A DNA stretch of 64,000 nt from assembly GCA_016714045.1 (NCBI GenBank), contig JADJNY010000004.1:496001-560000 (forward strand), given 5' to 3'. The notes below the pieces were generated by a model. That model saw only the letters and a program-made list of their open reading frames with translations. It was not told the origin of the DNA and searched no databases. Below are positions 1 to 9,200 of this stretch, one piece after another. Each line of letters starts with the position of its first letter. The stretch's first letter is position 1. Source of the DNA: Planctomycetota bacterium (GTDB lineage: Bacteria > Planctomycetota > UBA1135 > GCA-002686595). The translations under genes were made by a program, and so were the position numbers.

Positions 1-965
1 TAACGCGTGCCCGTGCCCGTGTTCTCGACGTCCGTCGTGGCGATCTGGCAGCGGCGCGCGACCGCGCCGGACACCGCGACGTTGCCCGGAGGGTAGGTGA
101 ACACGCCCGTATGGGCGTTGATCAACCAGTTGGGCTCGGGGTTCGTCTGATCGCCGTTGAGGCCGGCCCCGTACGGATCGGAGCACCCGACGCCGAGGTG
201 CGAACCGTCGCCGCCCGGCAGGCAAGTGCAGCACAACGAGTTCTGGAGCGAGGAGAAGGCGTTCTTGCACCACGAAAGCCCGACCTGCTCGAAGCGCCCC
301 GCGCCGCTGATCACCTTGTAGCGGTACGCGTTCTGACGGATCACCGGGTGCGCGTTCGTGTTCGCGATCCAGTTGGCGACCGCGGTGCCGAGGTTGCACG
401 ACTCGGTGCCGATCGCGATCGCGTCGATCCCTCCGACCGGCGCGACGTTCAGGATGTCGAGCAGGTCTCCGGTGATCACGTCGGGGCCCGAGCTCGGGCC
501 GCACGGCACCGGCACTCCGAGCGTGAACGTGCCGGAGAACGTCTGACCCGCGGTGAACGCTCCGACCTGGAGCATGTACGACGTACCAGACGTGGCGCTG
601 AACGCGACCGTCGACTGGAGGCCGCACGCGTCGTCGTTGCACCCGACGAGGTTCACCGCCGCGGGGCAGGCGCTCGCCTGGTACACCGCGAGGACCGTGT
701 CGATCGACGAGCCACCGCACGTCGCCATGGAGAAGAGGCCCGACGAGGGCGCCGTCCACTTGAACCAGACGTCGTTGTGCGCGGTCGGACAGGTGCCGCT
801 CTGCTGCGCGCTGTCCGTCGCGCCCGTCGTCACGACGTTGAAGGTGCCCGTACCCGCGATGACCGTCGCCGTGGCGCAGTCGTTCGAGCCCTGCGCCGCG
901 GCCGAGACCGCGATCGCAAGGACGCCGGCGGCCGTCGTCAGGCCGCGGAGGAGAGAGGTGTGCAT
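1..965 (-). CDS. secreted protein with pre-peptidase-like beta domain, 3' end cut by window edge
   Basis: The reading frame opens at an ATG (963-965) and runs without a stop to the left edge, so about 321 residues are visible and the C-terminus is missing. Residues 1-21 form a signal peptide ending in an SAAAQ-like cleavage site. Residues about 25-150 contain paired cysteines and the pattern DVWFKWTAPSSG followed by SIDTVLAVY and NDDACG, which is the beta-sandwich seen in many secreted planctomycete proteins and resembles bacterial pre-peptidase C-terminal domains. The rest, beginning near GPDVITGDLLD, is a cysteine-rich region I do not recognise. It is divergent from the ABC operon at 1587. 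A role outside the cytoplasm is inferred from the signal peptide; no enzymatic function is apparent. Confidence 0.75.
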   Translation of the reverse strand, partial: MHTSLLRGLTTAAGVLAIAVSAAAQGSNDCATATVIAGTGTFNVVTTGATDSAQQSGTCPTAHNDVWFKWTAPSSGLFSMATCGGSSIDTVLAVYQASACPAAVNLVGCNDDACGLQSTVAFSATSGTSYMLQVGAFTAGQTFSGTFTLGVPVPCGPSSGPDVITGDLLDILNVAPVGGIDAIAIGTESCNLGTAVANWIANTNAHPVIRQNAYRYKVISGAGRFEQVGLSWCKNAFSSLQNSLCCTCLPGGDGSHLGVGCSDPYGAGLNGDQTNPEPNWLINAHTGVFTYPPGNVAVSGAVARRCQIATTDVENTGTGTR

Positions 966-1586
966 CGGTGTGAGGTTCCTGGGAGGTCTTGGATGGCCGT
1001 GGAGAGCGCGAGGCAAGGCGGTCGGGGGCCGCTCCGGCAGTCCGGAACACCCGCGGGCACGAGGAAGACCGCCCGACGACCCGGTCACGAAGGTCCTGAG
1101 ACGGAAGGCGCGCCAACGAGGTTCCACCCGCCGCGAGCCGCCCCCACCACCCAACCCGGCCCAGTGCCGCCACCCCCAGCCCGCTGACCCCGGCCCACCC
1201 CCACCCCTTCATCCCCCTCCTTGATGACAGGCCCTGATGCCCCCCGATCCCTGCCGGGCCCTCGCATGCCGCGCGCCCCTCTGCACAAATCCTCCGCGCC
1301 ACACGCACCCTCCCCACCCCCTCCCTCGCTCGATGCTGAGAGCCCCTTAGAACCCCGCGCGAGCCCGGGCCGGTCCTCCGGCCCGGGCTCGTGCGGGGTC
1401 CGTGATGCGAAGCACACGCGTGTGCTCCTTGGCGTCCCTTCCCCCGTGATCGCCCCATCCGGGAATTGCGCTCCCGACCGACCCCAATCCCACCTCCCCT
1501 CGGGCCGCCCCGCCCCCCCCCCTGTCATCTTCCCCCCACCCCACACTCGCACACCGCCCGCTCCTACGTACTGCTACGTACCCCCC
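966..1586. other. 620-bp intergenic region between divergent genes
   Basis: There is no convincing gene here; frames are open only because the DNA is extremely GC-rich. It should hold the promoters of the minus-strand secreted protein and the plus-strand ABC operon. The right half carries copy 1 of a two-hairpin repeat (1328-1493). Two TACGTA palindromes spaced ten bases apart (1565-1570 and 1575-1580) lie just before the ATG at 1587. Confidence 0.5.
1328..1493. repeat. interspersed two-hairpin repeat, copy 1
   Basis: About 166 bp are closely similar to 17327-17490. The first part folds into a long hairpin with roughly 23-bp arms (about 1350-1400) closed by a TCCT tetraloop; the second has the palindrome AGCACACGCGTGTGCT. 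Compared with copy 2, the arms differ at two positions where both partners changed together, so the base pairing is conserved. This argues for a structured RNA or a repetitive extragenic element rather than chance GC-rich sequence. It lies upstream of the ABC operon. There is no U-run, so a classical terminator is unlikely. Confidence 0.7.
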
Positions 1587-2288
1587 ATGCTCGAAGCCAA
1601 GCAGCTGACGAAGCGCTTCCAAGACCGCGTCGCCGTGAACGGACTCGACCTGCGCGTCGCCCCCGGCGAGATCTACGGCCTCCTCGGACCCAACGGCGCC
1701 GGCAAGACGACCACGATCAACCTCTTCCTCGGGTTCCTCTCCCCGGACGGCGGTTGCGCGGTGATCGACGGCGTCGACGTCGCCGCGGACCCGGTCGGCG
1801 CGCGGCGCAAGCTCGCGTACATCCCCGAGCAGGTCGCGCTCTACCCGCGGTTCACGGGCGTCGAGAACCTCGAGTACTTCAGCGCCCTCGGCGGACGCTC
1901 GCACACGCCGAACGAGCTCTACGAGCTGCTCGAACGCGCCGGGCTCCCGCGCGCCGCGGCCGATCGGCGCGTCGGGACCTACTCGAAGGGGATGCGGCAG
2001 AAGGTCGGCGTCGCGCTCGCGCTCGCGACGGGCGCCAAGGTGCTGCTCCTCGACGAGCCCACGTCCGGCCTCGACCCCGCGGCGAGCCACGACTTCTCCC
2101 AGCTCTTGCGCCGGCTCGCGAAGGAGCAGGTCGCGATCCTGATGGCGACGCACGACCTCTTCCGCGCGCGCGAGGACGCGACGCGCGTCGGCATCCTGAT
2201 CGGCGGCAAGCTCGCGGCCGAGTACTCGCGCAGGGAGCTCGAGAAGGCCGACCTCGAGAAGCTCTATCTGGAGCGCCTGCGAGCATGA
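1587..2288 (+). CDS. ABC transporter ATP-binding protein
   Basis: This 233-residue nucleotide-binding subunit would power an ABC-2 type exporter. Walker A is GPNGAGKT at about residues 34-41, the signature is YSKGMRQK near residue 130, and Walker B is VLLLDEPT near residue 152 followed by SGLDP and an H-loop MATHD. The ATG at 1587 is chosen because homology starts there (MLEAKQLTKRF); the upstream open frame runs through the hairpin repeat. The stop overlaps the start of the permease gene (ATGA at 2285), so translation is probably coupled. The cytoplasmic ATPase presumably works with the two following DUF3526-type permeases. The substrate is unknown. Confidence 0.92.
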   Translation: MLEAKQLTKRFQDRVAVNGLDLRVAPGEIYGLLGPNGAGKTTTINLFLGFLSPDGGCAVIDGVDVAADPVGARRKLAYIPEQVALYPRFTGVENLEYFSALGGRSHTPNELYELLERAGLPRAAADRRVGTYSKGMRQKVGVALALATGAKVLLLDEPTSGLDPAASHDFSQLLRRLAKEQVAILMATHDLFRAREDATRVGILIGGKLAAEYSRRELEKADLEKLYLERLRA

Positions 2289-3709
2289 TCGCGCGCATCG
2301 CCAGGAAGGAGTTCGTCGACGCGTGGCGCGACGGACGATTCCGCGTCGGGGCCGTGCTCATGGCCCTCTTGCTCGTGACGGCGTCGCTGCTCGCGTGGAA
2401 GCAGACCGAGCGCGCCGCGACCGAGCGCGCCGCGGCGGCGGCGCTGGAGCGCACGAACTGGCTCGAGCAGGGCGAGAAGAACTCCCACTCGGCGGGTCAC
2501 TACGGAGTGAACGTCTTCAAGCCCGTGTCGCCGCTCGGGCTGTTCGACCGCGGCATCGAGCCGTTCGTCGGGACGACGCTCTTCCTCGAAGCGCACCGCC
2601 AGAACCAGGCCTCCTTCGTGCCCGCGCAGGACGCGACGTCGATGCGGCGCTTCGGCGAGCTCACGGCGTCGACAGGGCTGCAGCTCCTCGCGCCGCTGCT
2701 CGTGATCTTGCTCGCGTTCGGCTGCATCGCGGGCGAGCGCGAGCGCGGGACGCTGCGACAGGTGCTGAGCCTCGGCGTGTCGCCGCGCGCGCTCGTGCTC
2801 GGCAAGACGCTCGGGCTCGGCGCGGCGCTCGCGAGCTTGCTCGTCCCGATCGGCGTCGCGGGCGCGCTCCTCTTCACGCGGCTCGACACGGATCACGTCG
2901 ACGGGCTCGGCGGGCGAGCAGCGGGCCTCGCGCTCGCGTACGGGTTGTTCCTCGGCACCGTGCTCGCGCTCAGCGTCACCGTGTCGGCGCTCGCGTCGAG
3001 CGCGCGCAACGCGCTCGCCCTGCTGCTCACGCTGTGGGCCGGAGCGTGCATCGTCGCGCCGCGCCTCGTCACGGACACCGTGCACGACGCGCTACCGACG
3101 CCGACGCTGGCCGAGTTCGAGCTGGAGATGAACCAGGACCTCCAGAGCGGTCTCGACGGCCACGACCCGCGCAGCAAGCGGCTCGAGGAGTTCGCGCAGA
3201 AGACGCTGAAGGAGCACGGCGTCGCGAACGTGATGGAGCTCCCCTTCAACTTCCAAGGGCACGTCATGCTCGAGAGCGAGCGCATGGCCGGCGAAGTGTT
3301 CGACCACCACTTCGGCACGTTGTGGGACCGCATCGAGGAGCAGGACCGCGCGGTGACCCTCGCGGGCGTCGTGTCGCCGCTCCTCGCGCTGCGTTCGGCC
3401 TCGATGGCGCTCGCGGGCACCGACTTCGCCCACCACCGGCACTTCTCCACGGCGGCGGAGCAGCACCGACGTGAGTTCGTGCGCGTGCTCAACGAGGACT
3501 TGAAGCGCAACGCGAAGCCCGGCGACCACGGCTACGTCGCGGGCCGCGCGCTCTGGGAGTCGCTCCCCGAGTTCCGGCTCGCCGCGTTCCCCGTGGAGCG
3601 CGCCGTCGAGCGCGCGGGCCTCGGGCTCGCGCTCCTCGCGGGCTGGTTCCTCGCCGCGTGCGCGGCGCTCTTCTTCGCGGCCGGACGGCTGCGGGTGTCC
3701 GTCGCATGA
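2285..3709 (+). CDS. ABC-2 type permease, DUF3526-like (first copy)
   Basis: This 474-residue membrane protein starts at the ATG overlapping the ATPase stop. It has an N-terminal segment MIARIARKEF followed by a membrane helix near residues 20-37, a long extracytoplasmic loop, and a group of hydrophobic segments from about residue 135 to 260. The stretch ERERGTLRQVLSLGVSP is typical of ABC-2 permeases of the NosY/DUF3526 type. A second large loop with many His and Glu residues precedes a final helix. It is paired with another permease of the same type at 3706, so the transporter is probably a heterodimer with one ATPase. The substrate cannot be inferred from sequence. Confidence 0.85.
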   Translation: MIARIARKEFVDAWRDGRFRVGAVLMALLLVTASLLAWKQTERAATERAAAAALERTNWLEQGEKNSHSAGHYGVNVFKPVSPLGLFDRGIEPFVGTTLFLEAHRQNQASFVPAQDATSMRRFGELTASTGLQLLAPLLVILLAFGCIAGERERGTLRQVLSLGVSPRALVLGKTLGLGAALASLLVPIGVAGALLFTRLDTDHVDGLGGRAAGLALAYGLFLGTVLALSVTVSALASSARNALALLLTLWAGACIVAPRLVTDTVHDALPTPTLAEFELEMNQDLQSGLDGHDPRSKRLEEFAQKTLKEHGVANVMELPFNFQGHVMLESERMAGEVFDHHFGTLWDRIEEQDRAVTLAGVVSPLLALRSASMALAGTDFAHHRHFSTAAEQHRREFVRVLNEDLKRNAKPGDHGYVAGRALWESLPEFRLAAFPVERAVERAGLGLALLAGWFLAACAALFFAAGRLRVSVA

Positions 3710-5085
3710 AGCTCTTCGCGCGCGAACTGCGGCTCCTCCTGCGCGACCGCGCGGCGTGGGCGCTCGTCCTCCTGTTCGCCGGCGTGCTCGCATACGCGCT
3801 CTGGAACGGCGCCGACCTCGCGCGCCGCCAGCGCGACACTGCCCGAGCGATCGAGCAGAGCACGGCCGCCTTCGACAAGCAGGTGCGCGAGGTGCTCGGC
3901 GTCCAGGCGATCGATCCGCGACAGCTCGCGCGACAGCCGCTCACGGCGTCGTTCACGCCCGCGCCGCTGCCGCTGTTGGCCTCGGGACAAGCCGACCTCG
4001 CGCCCATGCACGAGTCGGTCAGCCTCTTCCGGCTCGAACAACCGTCCGACGCGCGCGTGGAGATCGAAAACCCGTCGCGACTGCTCGCGGGCCGCTTCGA
4101 CCTCGCGTTCGTGCTCGTGTGGCTCTTCCCGCTCTTCCTCCTGGCGCTCGCGTACGACCTGATCGCGGGCGACCGCGAGAGCGGCACGCTGCGCATGGTG
4201 CTCGCGCGCGGCGTCGCGCCGTGGAAGTGGATCGCCGTGCGCGCGATCGCGCGCGGAGCTCCCGTCCTGGCGCTCGCGCTCGCCGCGACGTTGCTGTCGG
4301 GGTGGAGCGCGGACGCCGCGGTGGGAGCCCGGCTCGCGTTCGCGTGCGCGGTCGTCCTCGCCTACGGGCTCTTCTGGCTCGCCGTCGCGGCGCTCGTGAA
4401 CGGCTTCGCGAAGAGCGCAGCCTCGGCCGCGTCCGCCGCGGGCGCGGCGTGGGTCGGGATCGTGCTCGTGATCCCGACCTGGCTCAACGTCCTCGTCGAG
4501 TCCCTGCACCCGATGCCGTCGCGGGCGGAGCTCGTCGCCTCCGCGCGCCAGGCCGCCGGCGACGCGGAACGCCGCGGGAGCGAGCTCTTGAGCTCGTTCT
4601 ACAAGGACCACCCCGAGTGGATGCCGCCGGGGATGCAGGCCGACTTCATGCAGCAGCTCCTCGCGCAGCAAGACGAAGTCGGTCGAGCGATCGATCCGGT
4701 GCGCGAACGCTTCGCCGCCGAGCTGCGCGACCAGCAGTCGATGGTCGAGACGTGGCGCTTCCTCTCGCCGGCGATCGCGACGCACGAGGCGCTCACGGAC
4801 CTCGCCGGAACGGGCTACTGGCGCACCGAGGCCTTCCGCGCGCAAGTCGCCGCGTTCAAGCAGAGGGTCGAGGACTTCTACGCGCCGCGGATCCACGGCA
4901 ACAAGCCGATCACGAAGGACGATCTCGCCGCTCTGCCGCGCTTCACGTTCGCGGAGGAACCCGATGCGGCGTGGCAGGGACGCGTGCTCGCATCGATCGC
5001 GGGTAAGCTGGGACTCGTGATGCTCGTGCTCCTGATCGCGCTCCGGCGCATCAGCGCGCGCGTGCTCGCGGTCTCCAGCGCATGA
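3706..5085 (+). CDS. ABC-2 type permease, DUF3526-like (second copy)
   Basis: This is a 459-residue paralogue of the preceding permease. The ATG at 3706 overlaps the previous stop as ATGA, which fixes the start better than the longer upstream frame. The layout is the same: an N-terminal helix, a large loop, a cluster of helices containing DRESGTLRMVLARGVAP, a second loop and a C-terminal helix. The stop again overlaps the next gene (5082). The two permeases probably form the membrane pore of one exporter with the ATPase at 1587. Confidence 0.85.
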   Translation: MKLFARELRLLLRDRAAWALVLLFAGVLAYALWNGADLARRQRDTARAIEQSTAAFDKQVREVLGVQAIDPRQLARQPLTASFTPAPLPLLASGQADLAPMHESVSLFRLEQPSDARVEIENPSRLLAGRFDLAFVLVWLFPLFLLALAYDLIAGDRESGTLRMVLARGVAPWKWIAVRAIARGAPVLALALAATLLSGWSADAAVGARLAFACAVVLAYGLFWLAVAALVNGFAKSAASAASAAGAAWVGIVLVIPTWLNVLVESLHPMPSRAELVASARQAAGDAERRGSELLSSFYKDHPEWMPPGMQADFMQQLLAQQDEVGRAIDPVRERFAAELRDQQSMVETWRFLSPAIATHEALTDLAGTGYWRTEAFRAQVAAFKQRVEDFYAPRIHGNKPITKDDLAALPRFTFAEEPDAAWQGRVLASIAGKLGLVMLVLLIALRRISARVLAVSSA

Positions 5086-6134
5086 ACGCCCCGATCCACA
5101 CGTCCTGGTCGCGCCCGAGCGTCGTGCTGCTCGTCGCGGTCGCGACGCTCGCGACGGCGTTCGCCTTCCAGCAGCCCGCGGGCCCCGCGCGCTCCGCGCA
5201 GTACACCGCGCGCTGCCGCAACGTGCCCGCGTGTCCTTGGCCCGCCGAGCCGCCATCGTCCGCCACGAACCTGACCGCGGTCGAAGGCCCCGGAACCAAC
5301 GACTTCCACGAGGACCTGAGCGGCGCGTACTGGAACCCGGCGCAGCAGGCGCTCTGGCTCTGTCGCAACGGCGGCAGCGGCGGCTCGAAGATCTGGAAGC
5401 TCGTGTCGAGCGGCCCGAGCACGTTTCAGGTCGCCACGGTCGCCGGTCAACGCGCCGAGTGGACCGGCTTCGGCGACTGCGAAGCGATCACGCTCGCGAC
5501 GCTCGCGGAACCGAGCACGCTCTTCACGATCGAGGAGGGGTCGAACTCGATCCAGGAGTGGGATCTGTCGCTCCCGAGCGCCGTCCTGCGCCGCACGTGG
5601 AACCTGAGCGCGTTCGTGCCTGCGTACGCGGGCGGTCTCGGCCTCGAGGCGCTCACATTCGTCCCCGACGCGGCGCTCGTCGCCGGCGGCTTCGTCGGCG
5701 CGAACGGACAGCCGCGCGTCAGCACGCAAGGGATGGGGAGCCTCGCGTTCGTCGGCCACCAGAACGGCGGACGCATCTACGTCTTCGACCTGAACCGCGC
5801 GACCGGAGCGTTCCAGTTCGTGGGCGCGTACCGCACGAGCGATCCCGAGACGGCGGAGCTCTTCTTCGACCCGAGCCTCGGCGTCCTCTTCGCGTGGCAC
5901 GGCGACGGACGCAACGACCTCGAAGTGCTCGAGCTCGGCTCGACCGTCGTCGGGAGCGAGCGCCAACTCGATCGCCGCCTCACCTACGACTTCCCCGGAA
6001 CCGAAAACGTCGAGGGCTTCGCGCTCCAGTGGTCACCCGCAGGCTGCCCCGGCACGCGCGGCGCGTTCGTGACGACCGACGACGGCGGTGCGATCGCGCT
6101 GCGTTGGTTCCGACAATTCCCCTGCGGGTTCTGA
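5082..6134 (+). CDS. exported beta-propeller-like protein of the ABC operon
   Basis: This is a 350-residue protein whose start overlaps the permease stop (ATGA). Residues about 12-30 are a hydrophobic signal peptide. The mature part contains repeated short beta-strand motifs such as DCEAITLAT, GLGLEALTFVP, GGRIYVFDL and ETAELFFDP, which resemble the repeating blades of YjiK/SdiA-regulated or phytase-like propellers. No catalytic motif is clear. Its place as the last gene in the ABC-2 operon suggests an extracytoplasmic partner or cargo-related protein of the exporter, but this is inference. It converges with the gene ending at 6264. Confidence 0.7.
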   Translation: MNAPIHTSWSRPSVVLLVAVATLATAFAFQQPAGPARSAQYTARCRNVPACPWPAEPPSSATNLTAVEGPGTNDFHEDLSGAYWNPAQQALWLCRNGGSGGSKIWKLVSSGPSTFQVATVAGQRAEWTGFGDCEAITLATLAEPSTLFTIEEGSNSIQEWDLSLPSAVLRRTWNLSAFVPAYAGGLGLEALTFVPDAALVAGGFVGANGQPRVSTQGMGSLAFVGHQNGGRIYVFDLNRATGAFQFVGAYRTSDPETAELFFDPSLGVLFAWHGDGRNDLEVLELGSTVVGSERQLDRRLTYDFPGTENVEGFALQWSPAGCPGTRGAFVTTDDGGAIALRWFRQFPCGF

Positions 6135-6263
6135 GCCGTGCGTCGCCCCTCGGGGTCCGCCGTGCCCGTGCTGGGCATCGCGCGGCCGGAGCGCGCGCTC
6201 TGGGGCGGGCGAGACCCGTCGGACCCGGCCTCGCGTGCGTGACGGCACCTCGACGCCGCGGGT

Positions 6264-9200
6264 TCACTTCGCCCACGCGTCGAGTTCTGCATACCAGCGA
6301 TCCCACTCCGCCTCCGACGAACCGGGTTTCGGCGGCGCGGGCTCGGGTGGTTTCACAACGGCGGTCTGCGTGTACTCGGGGCGCAGCACCGTCGTGTAGC
6401 TCCGATTCCCGTATACGCTCGTGGTCTCGTTGAACGCGAAGTACTTGTTGCCGATGCCGGTCGTCGACGCGTTCGCATAGTGATGGAAGAGCTCCCAGGC
6501 CGGCGGAAGAGGCGACGGCCCCGCTGGAGAACCGGCGAAGTAGCTCGTCTTCAAGATGCGCAGGCGACGCTCGAGCCGAGGAGTGAGTCCCCCGGCGTAC
6601 AGGAGTCGATCGAGCTCCGTCCAGGTGAGCTTCCTGGGCTCGGTCGTCGCCACGATCTCCGCGCGCGTGATCGGGTCGAGTCCCTCCGCGAGCGCGAGTG
6701 CTTCCTTCGCGCGGCCCGCGTCGCGCGCCTCGAAGCACTGCACGCGGCGCGCCTTCCCATCGGCTTGCGCGGCGTCCATGCCCTTCAGCCGCGCCTCTAC
6801 GTACACGCGGTGCTGTGCCGGAACGTGCAGGAGGAAGGCCTGCACGAGCCGGCGCGTCGTCGAGAACACTTGCTCGATCGTGTCGTCTCCGCCGACCCCG
6901 ATCAGCGCGAGCGCGATCACGTCCTCGACGCCCGCGCGCGCGTCCACACGCGCGAGCTCGGCGAATCGCGGCTCGAGGCGCGCGAATAGCGCGTCGTCGC
7001 GCTTCCCGTCGGGCGCGAGCGCGTGGACGCGATTCAGCGCGTCCGCGAGGAACTCGGGCCCGCCGGCGGGCCAGCCGCGCTGGAGCAGCCCATCCACGCG
7101 CGCCAGACGTTCGACGCGCGCGCTCTCGATCCGCTCTCGCGGTGCGCGCTCGAGCGCGAGTCCGACGGGCCGATGTGCCACGGCCGGGCCCTTCGAACCG
7201 AGCCCGCTCCACGCGCCGCCCGCGTCAACGAAGCGGCGCAGCTCGTTGTCGATTTCGACCGCCACGACGCCGTCTTCCTCGACACGGGCCTCGACCCGCG
7301 GATCGACGAGCCAAACGCCTGCGCGGCCGAGGACCGCACCGCCCGGGCCGGCCTCGAACACGATCCCGCGCGGGTCCCGCACGCTCACGTTCGCGACGAG
7401 CGCGAGCGTGCCGTCGCGCACGCGCGCAAGGGTCCGCGCCTCCTTCTGTCCCACCGCGAGGTTGCTCTCGAGGCCGACGCGCTCGGCTCCGCTCACGATC
7501 CCGAGCCCGGCGCCGGCGAGTTGGAGCTCGCGCAACGTCACGTGCGCGCCGCTCACGGTGAGCGTGGAGCTGCCTTGCGCGACTTGAAGCAGGGTCTTGT
7601 CCGTGTGCTCTCCGACGATCACGACGTCGCGGGAGAGGACTCCCTCCACGACGTGCACGCCCGGCCCGAGCTGGAGCGTGCGCCCGGGCTCCGCGGCGGC
7701 GAGCGCGGCGGAGAGCGTGGGGTGATCGCCTGGAACGCGCAGTGGCGCGAGGTCGTCGCGTCGCGCCACCGGCGCGCGGCCGTGCGCGGTCCAGCCGGGG
7801 AGATCGGTCTGGTGCTTGGTCGTGCGTTGGAAGCGACTCGCTTCCGCGGTCACGTCCGCGTTCGCGACGGGCTCGAGGTCGACGATGCGTGTGCGCACGA
7901 AACGCGCCTTGGCGCCATCGCCCACATCGGCGACCGCGCGGAGCTTCCCGTCGGAGTACACGTGACCCGCAATGCGGCCGTCCTCGACGACGAGGCGCCC
8001 GCTCTTGCCGTCGCAGCGCATCGGCGCGCTGTACGAGACGCTTTGCTTCACGACGCAGCGCAAGAGCTCCGCCTGCGAGAGGTAGAGCCGCAACGGTTCG
8101 TCCTTGGCGAGCGGGTTGTCGAACACGCAGCCCTCGAGCCGCGCCGAGGTGAACTCCCCGTCGATGCGCAGCGTGTTGTGGAAGACCGCGTCCTCGAACC
8201 ACCCGCGGATCGGATCGCGCCGGTCGTAGTTGCCGATCCACAGCGCGCGGCTGGCCTCGATGCGCCGGCCGAGGAGGTCGCCGCTGTCGACCTTCAGGAA
8301 CGTGTCGACGCGGAGCTCCGCGAGCCGCAGGGAACCGCCAGGTGGAAGCGCGACCCGCACGCTCCCTTGGGCGCCCTTCGCATGGCCGAGCACGGTCGCG
8401 TTGCCGAGTCCGATGACGTCCGCGCTCCGCGTCCACGCATCTGGGGCGAAGTGCGTTCCCCGGCCGAGCACGATGCGCCGCGCATGCTCCGGAAGCGCCG
8501 TCAGGGCGCGCGCGAGGTCGCGCGCCTCGCACGGAACGCGCACTGCGATCGCGGACGGATCCGGGAGCCATACGACGGGCTCCGTCGCGAAATCGGGGAG
8601 CTCGCGCACGGCCGACCAGTCGTGTTGGCCGCGAAACGTCTCGAGCAGGCCGCGCGCCGCGATCGCATCCACGCCGTTCGTCGAAGCATCCGCGAGCCAG
8701 CGCTCGGCGGCTCCCGCTCGATCGCCGCGCGCGAGCCGCGCGAAGCCGCTCCACAGTGCGACCCCCGGCGTGTCGTCGAGCAGCGTCCGCGCCGCGCGCG
8801 CGAGCTGTACGTCGTCGGGGCGCCGGGCGAGGTCCTCGAGCAGCGGACGCGCGCGCTCGTCGATGCGCTTGGCGAGGACGGCGAGCGTTGCCGCCGACCA
8901 CAAGCGCGCGTGTTCGTCGGGCTCGCGCAGCGTGCGCTCGATGCGCCTACGCCAACCTTCGATGCGGTCGCCGACGGTGCCGTGCTGGGCCGCGAGGATC
9001 TCGGCGATGGCCGGCCAGGCGGCGTGCGGATCCTCGATCGCGAGCTCGCGTCCGGCGATGAGCGCCTCGTCGAGCCGACCGAGGCGGACGAGTGCCCCGA
9101 CGTAGAGGCGCTCGAGCACCGGATCGCCATGGGCGAGTTCGAGCCCGCGCTCCGCCGCGAGCAACGCGGCCCGCGTGTCGCCGAGCGCGTCGCTGGTCAC

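Noticed and set aside
111..1224. Long plus-strand frames over the left-edge gene
   Set aside because: They oppose a gene with a signal peptide and a recognisable beta domain; their translations are low-complexity Arg/Pro-rich.
3532..5256. A 574-codon minus-strand frame opposite the ABC permease genes
   Set aside because: It is composed of Arg/Glu/Ala repeats with no motif, while the plus strand encodes two DUF3526-type permeases with membrane helices.
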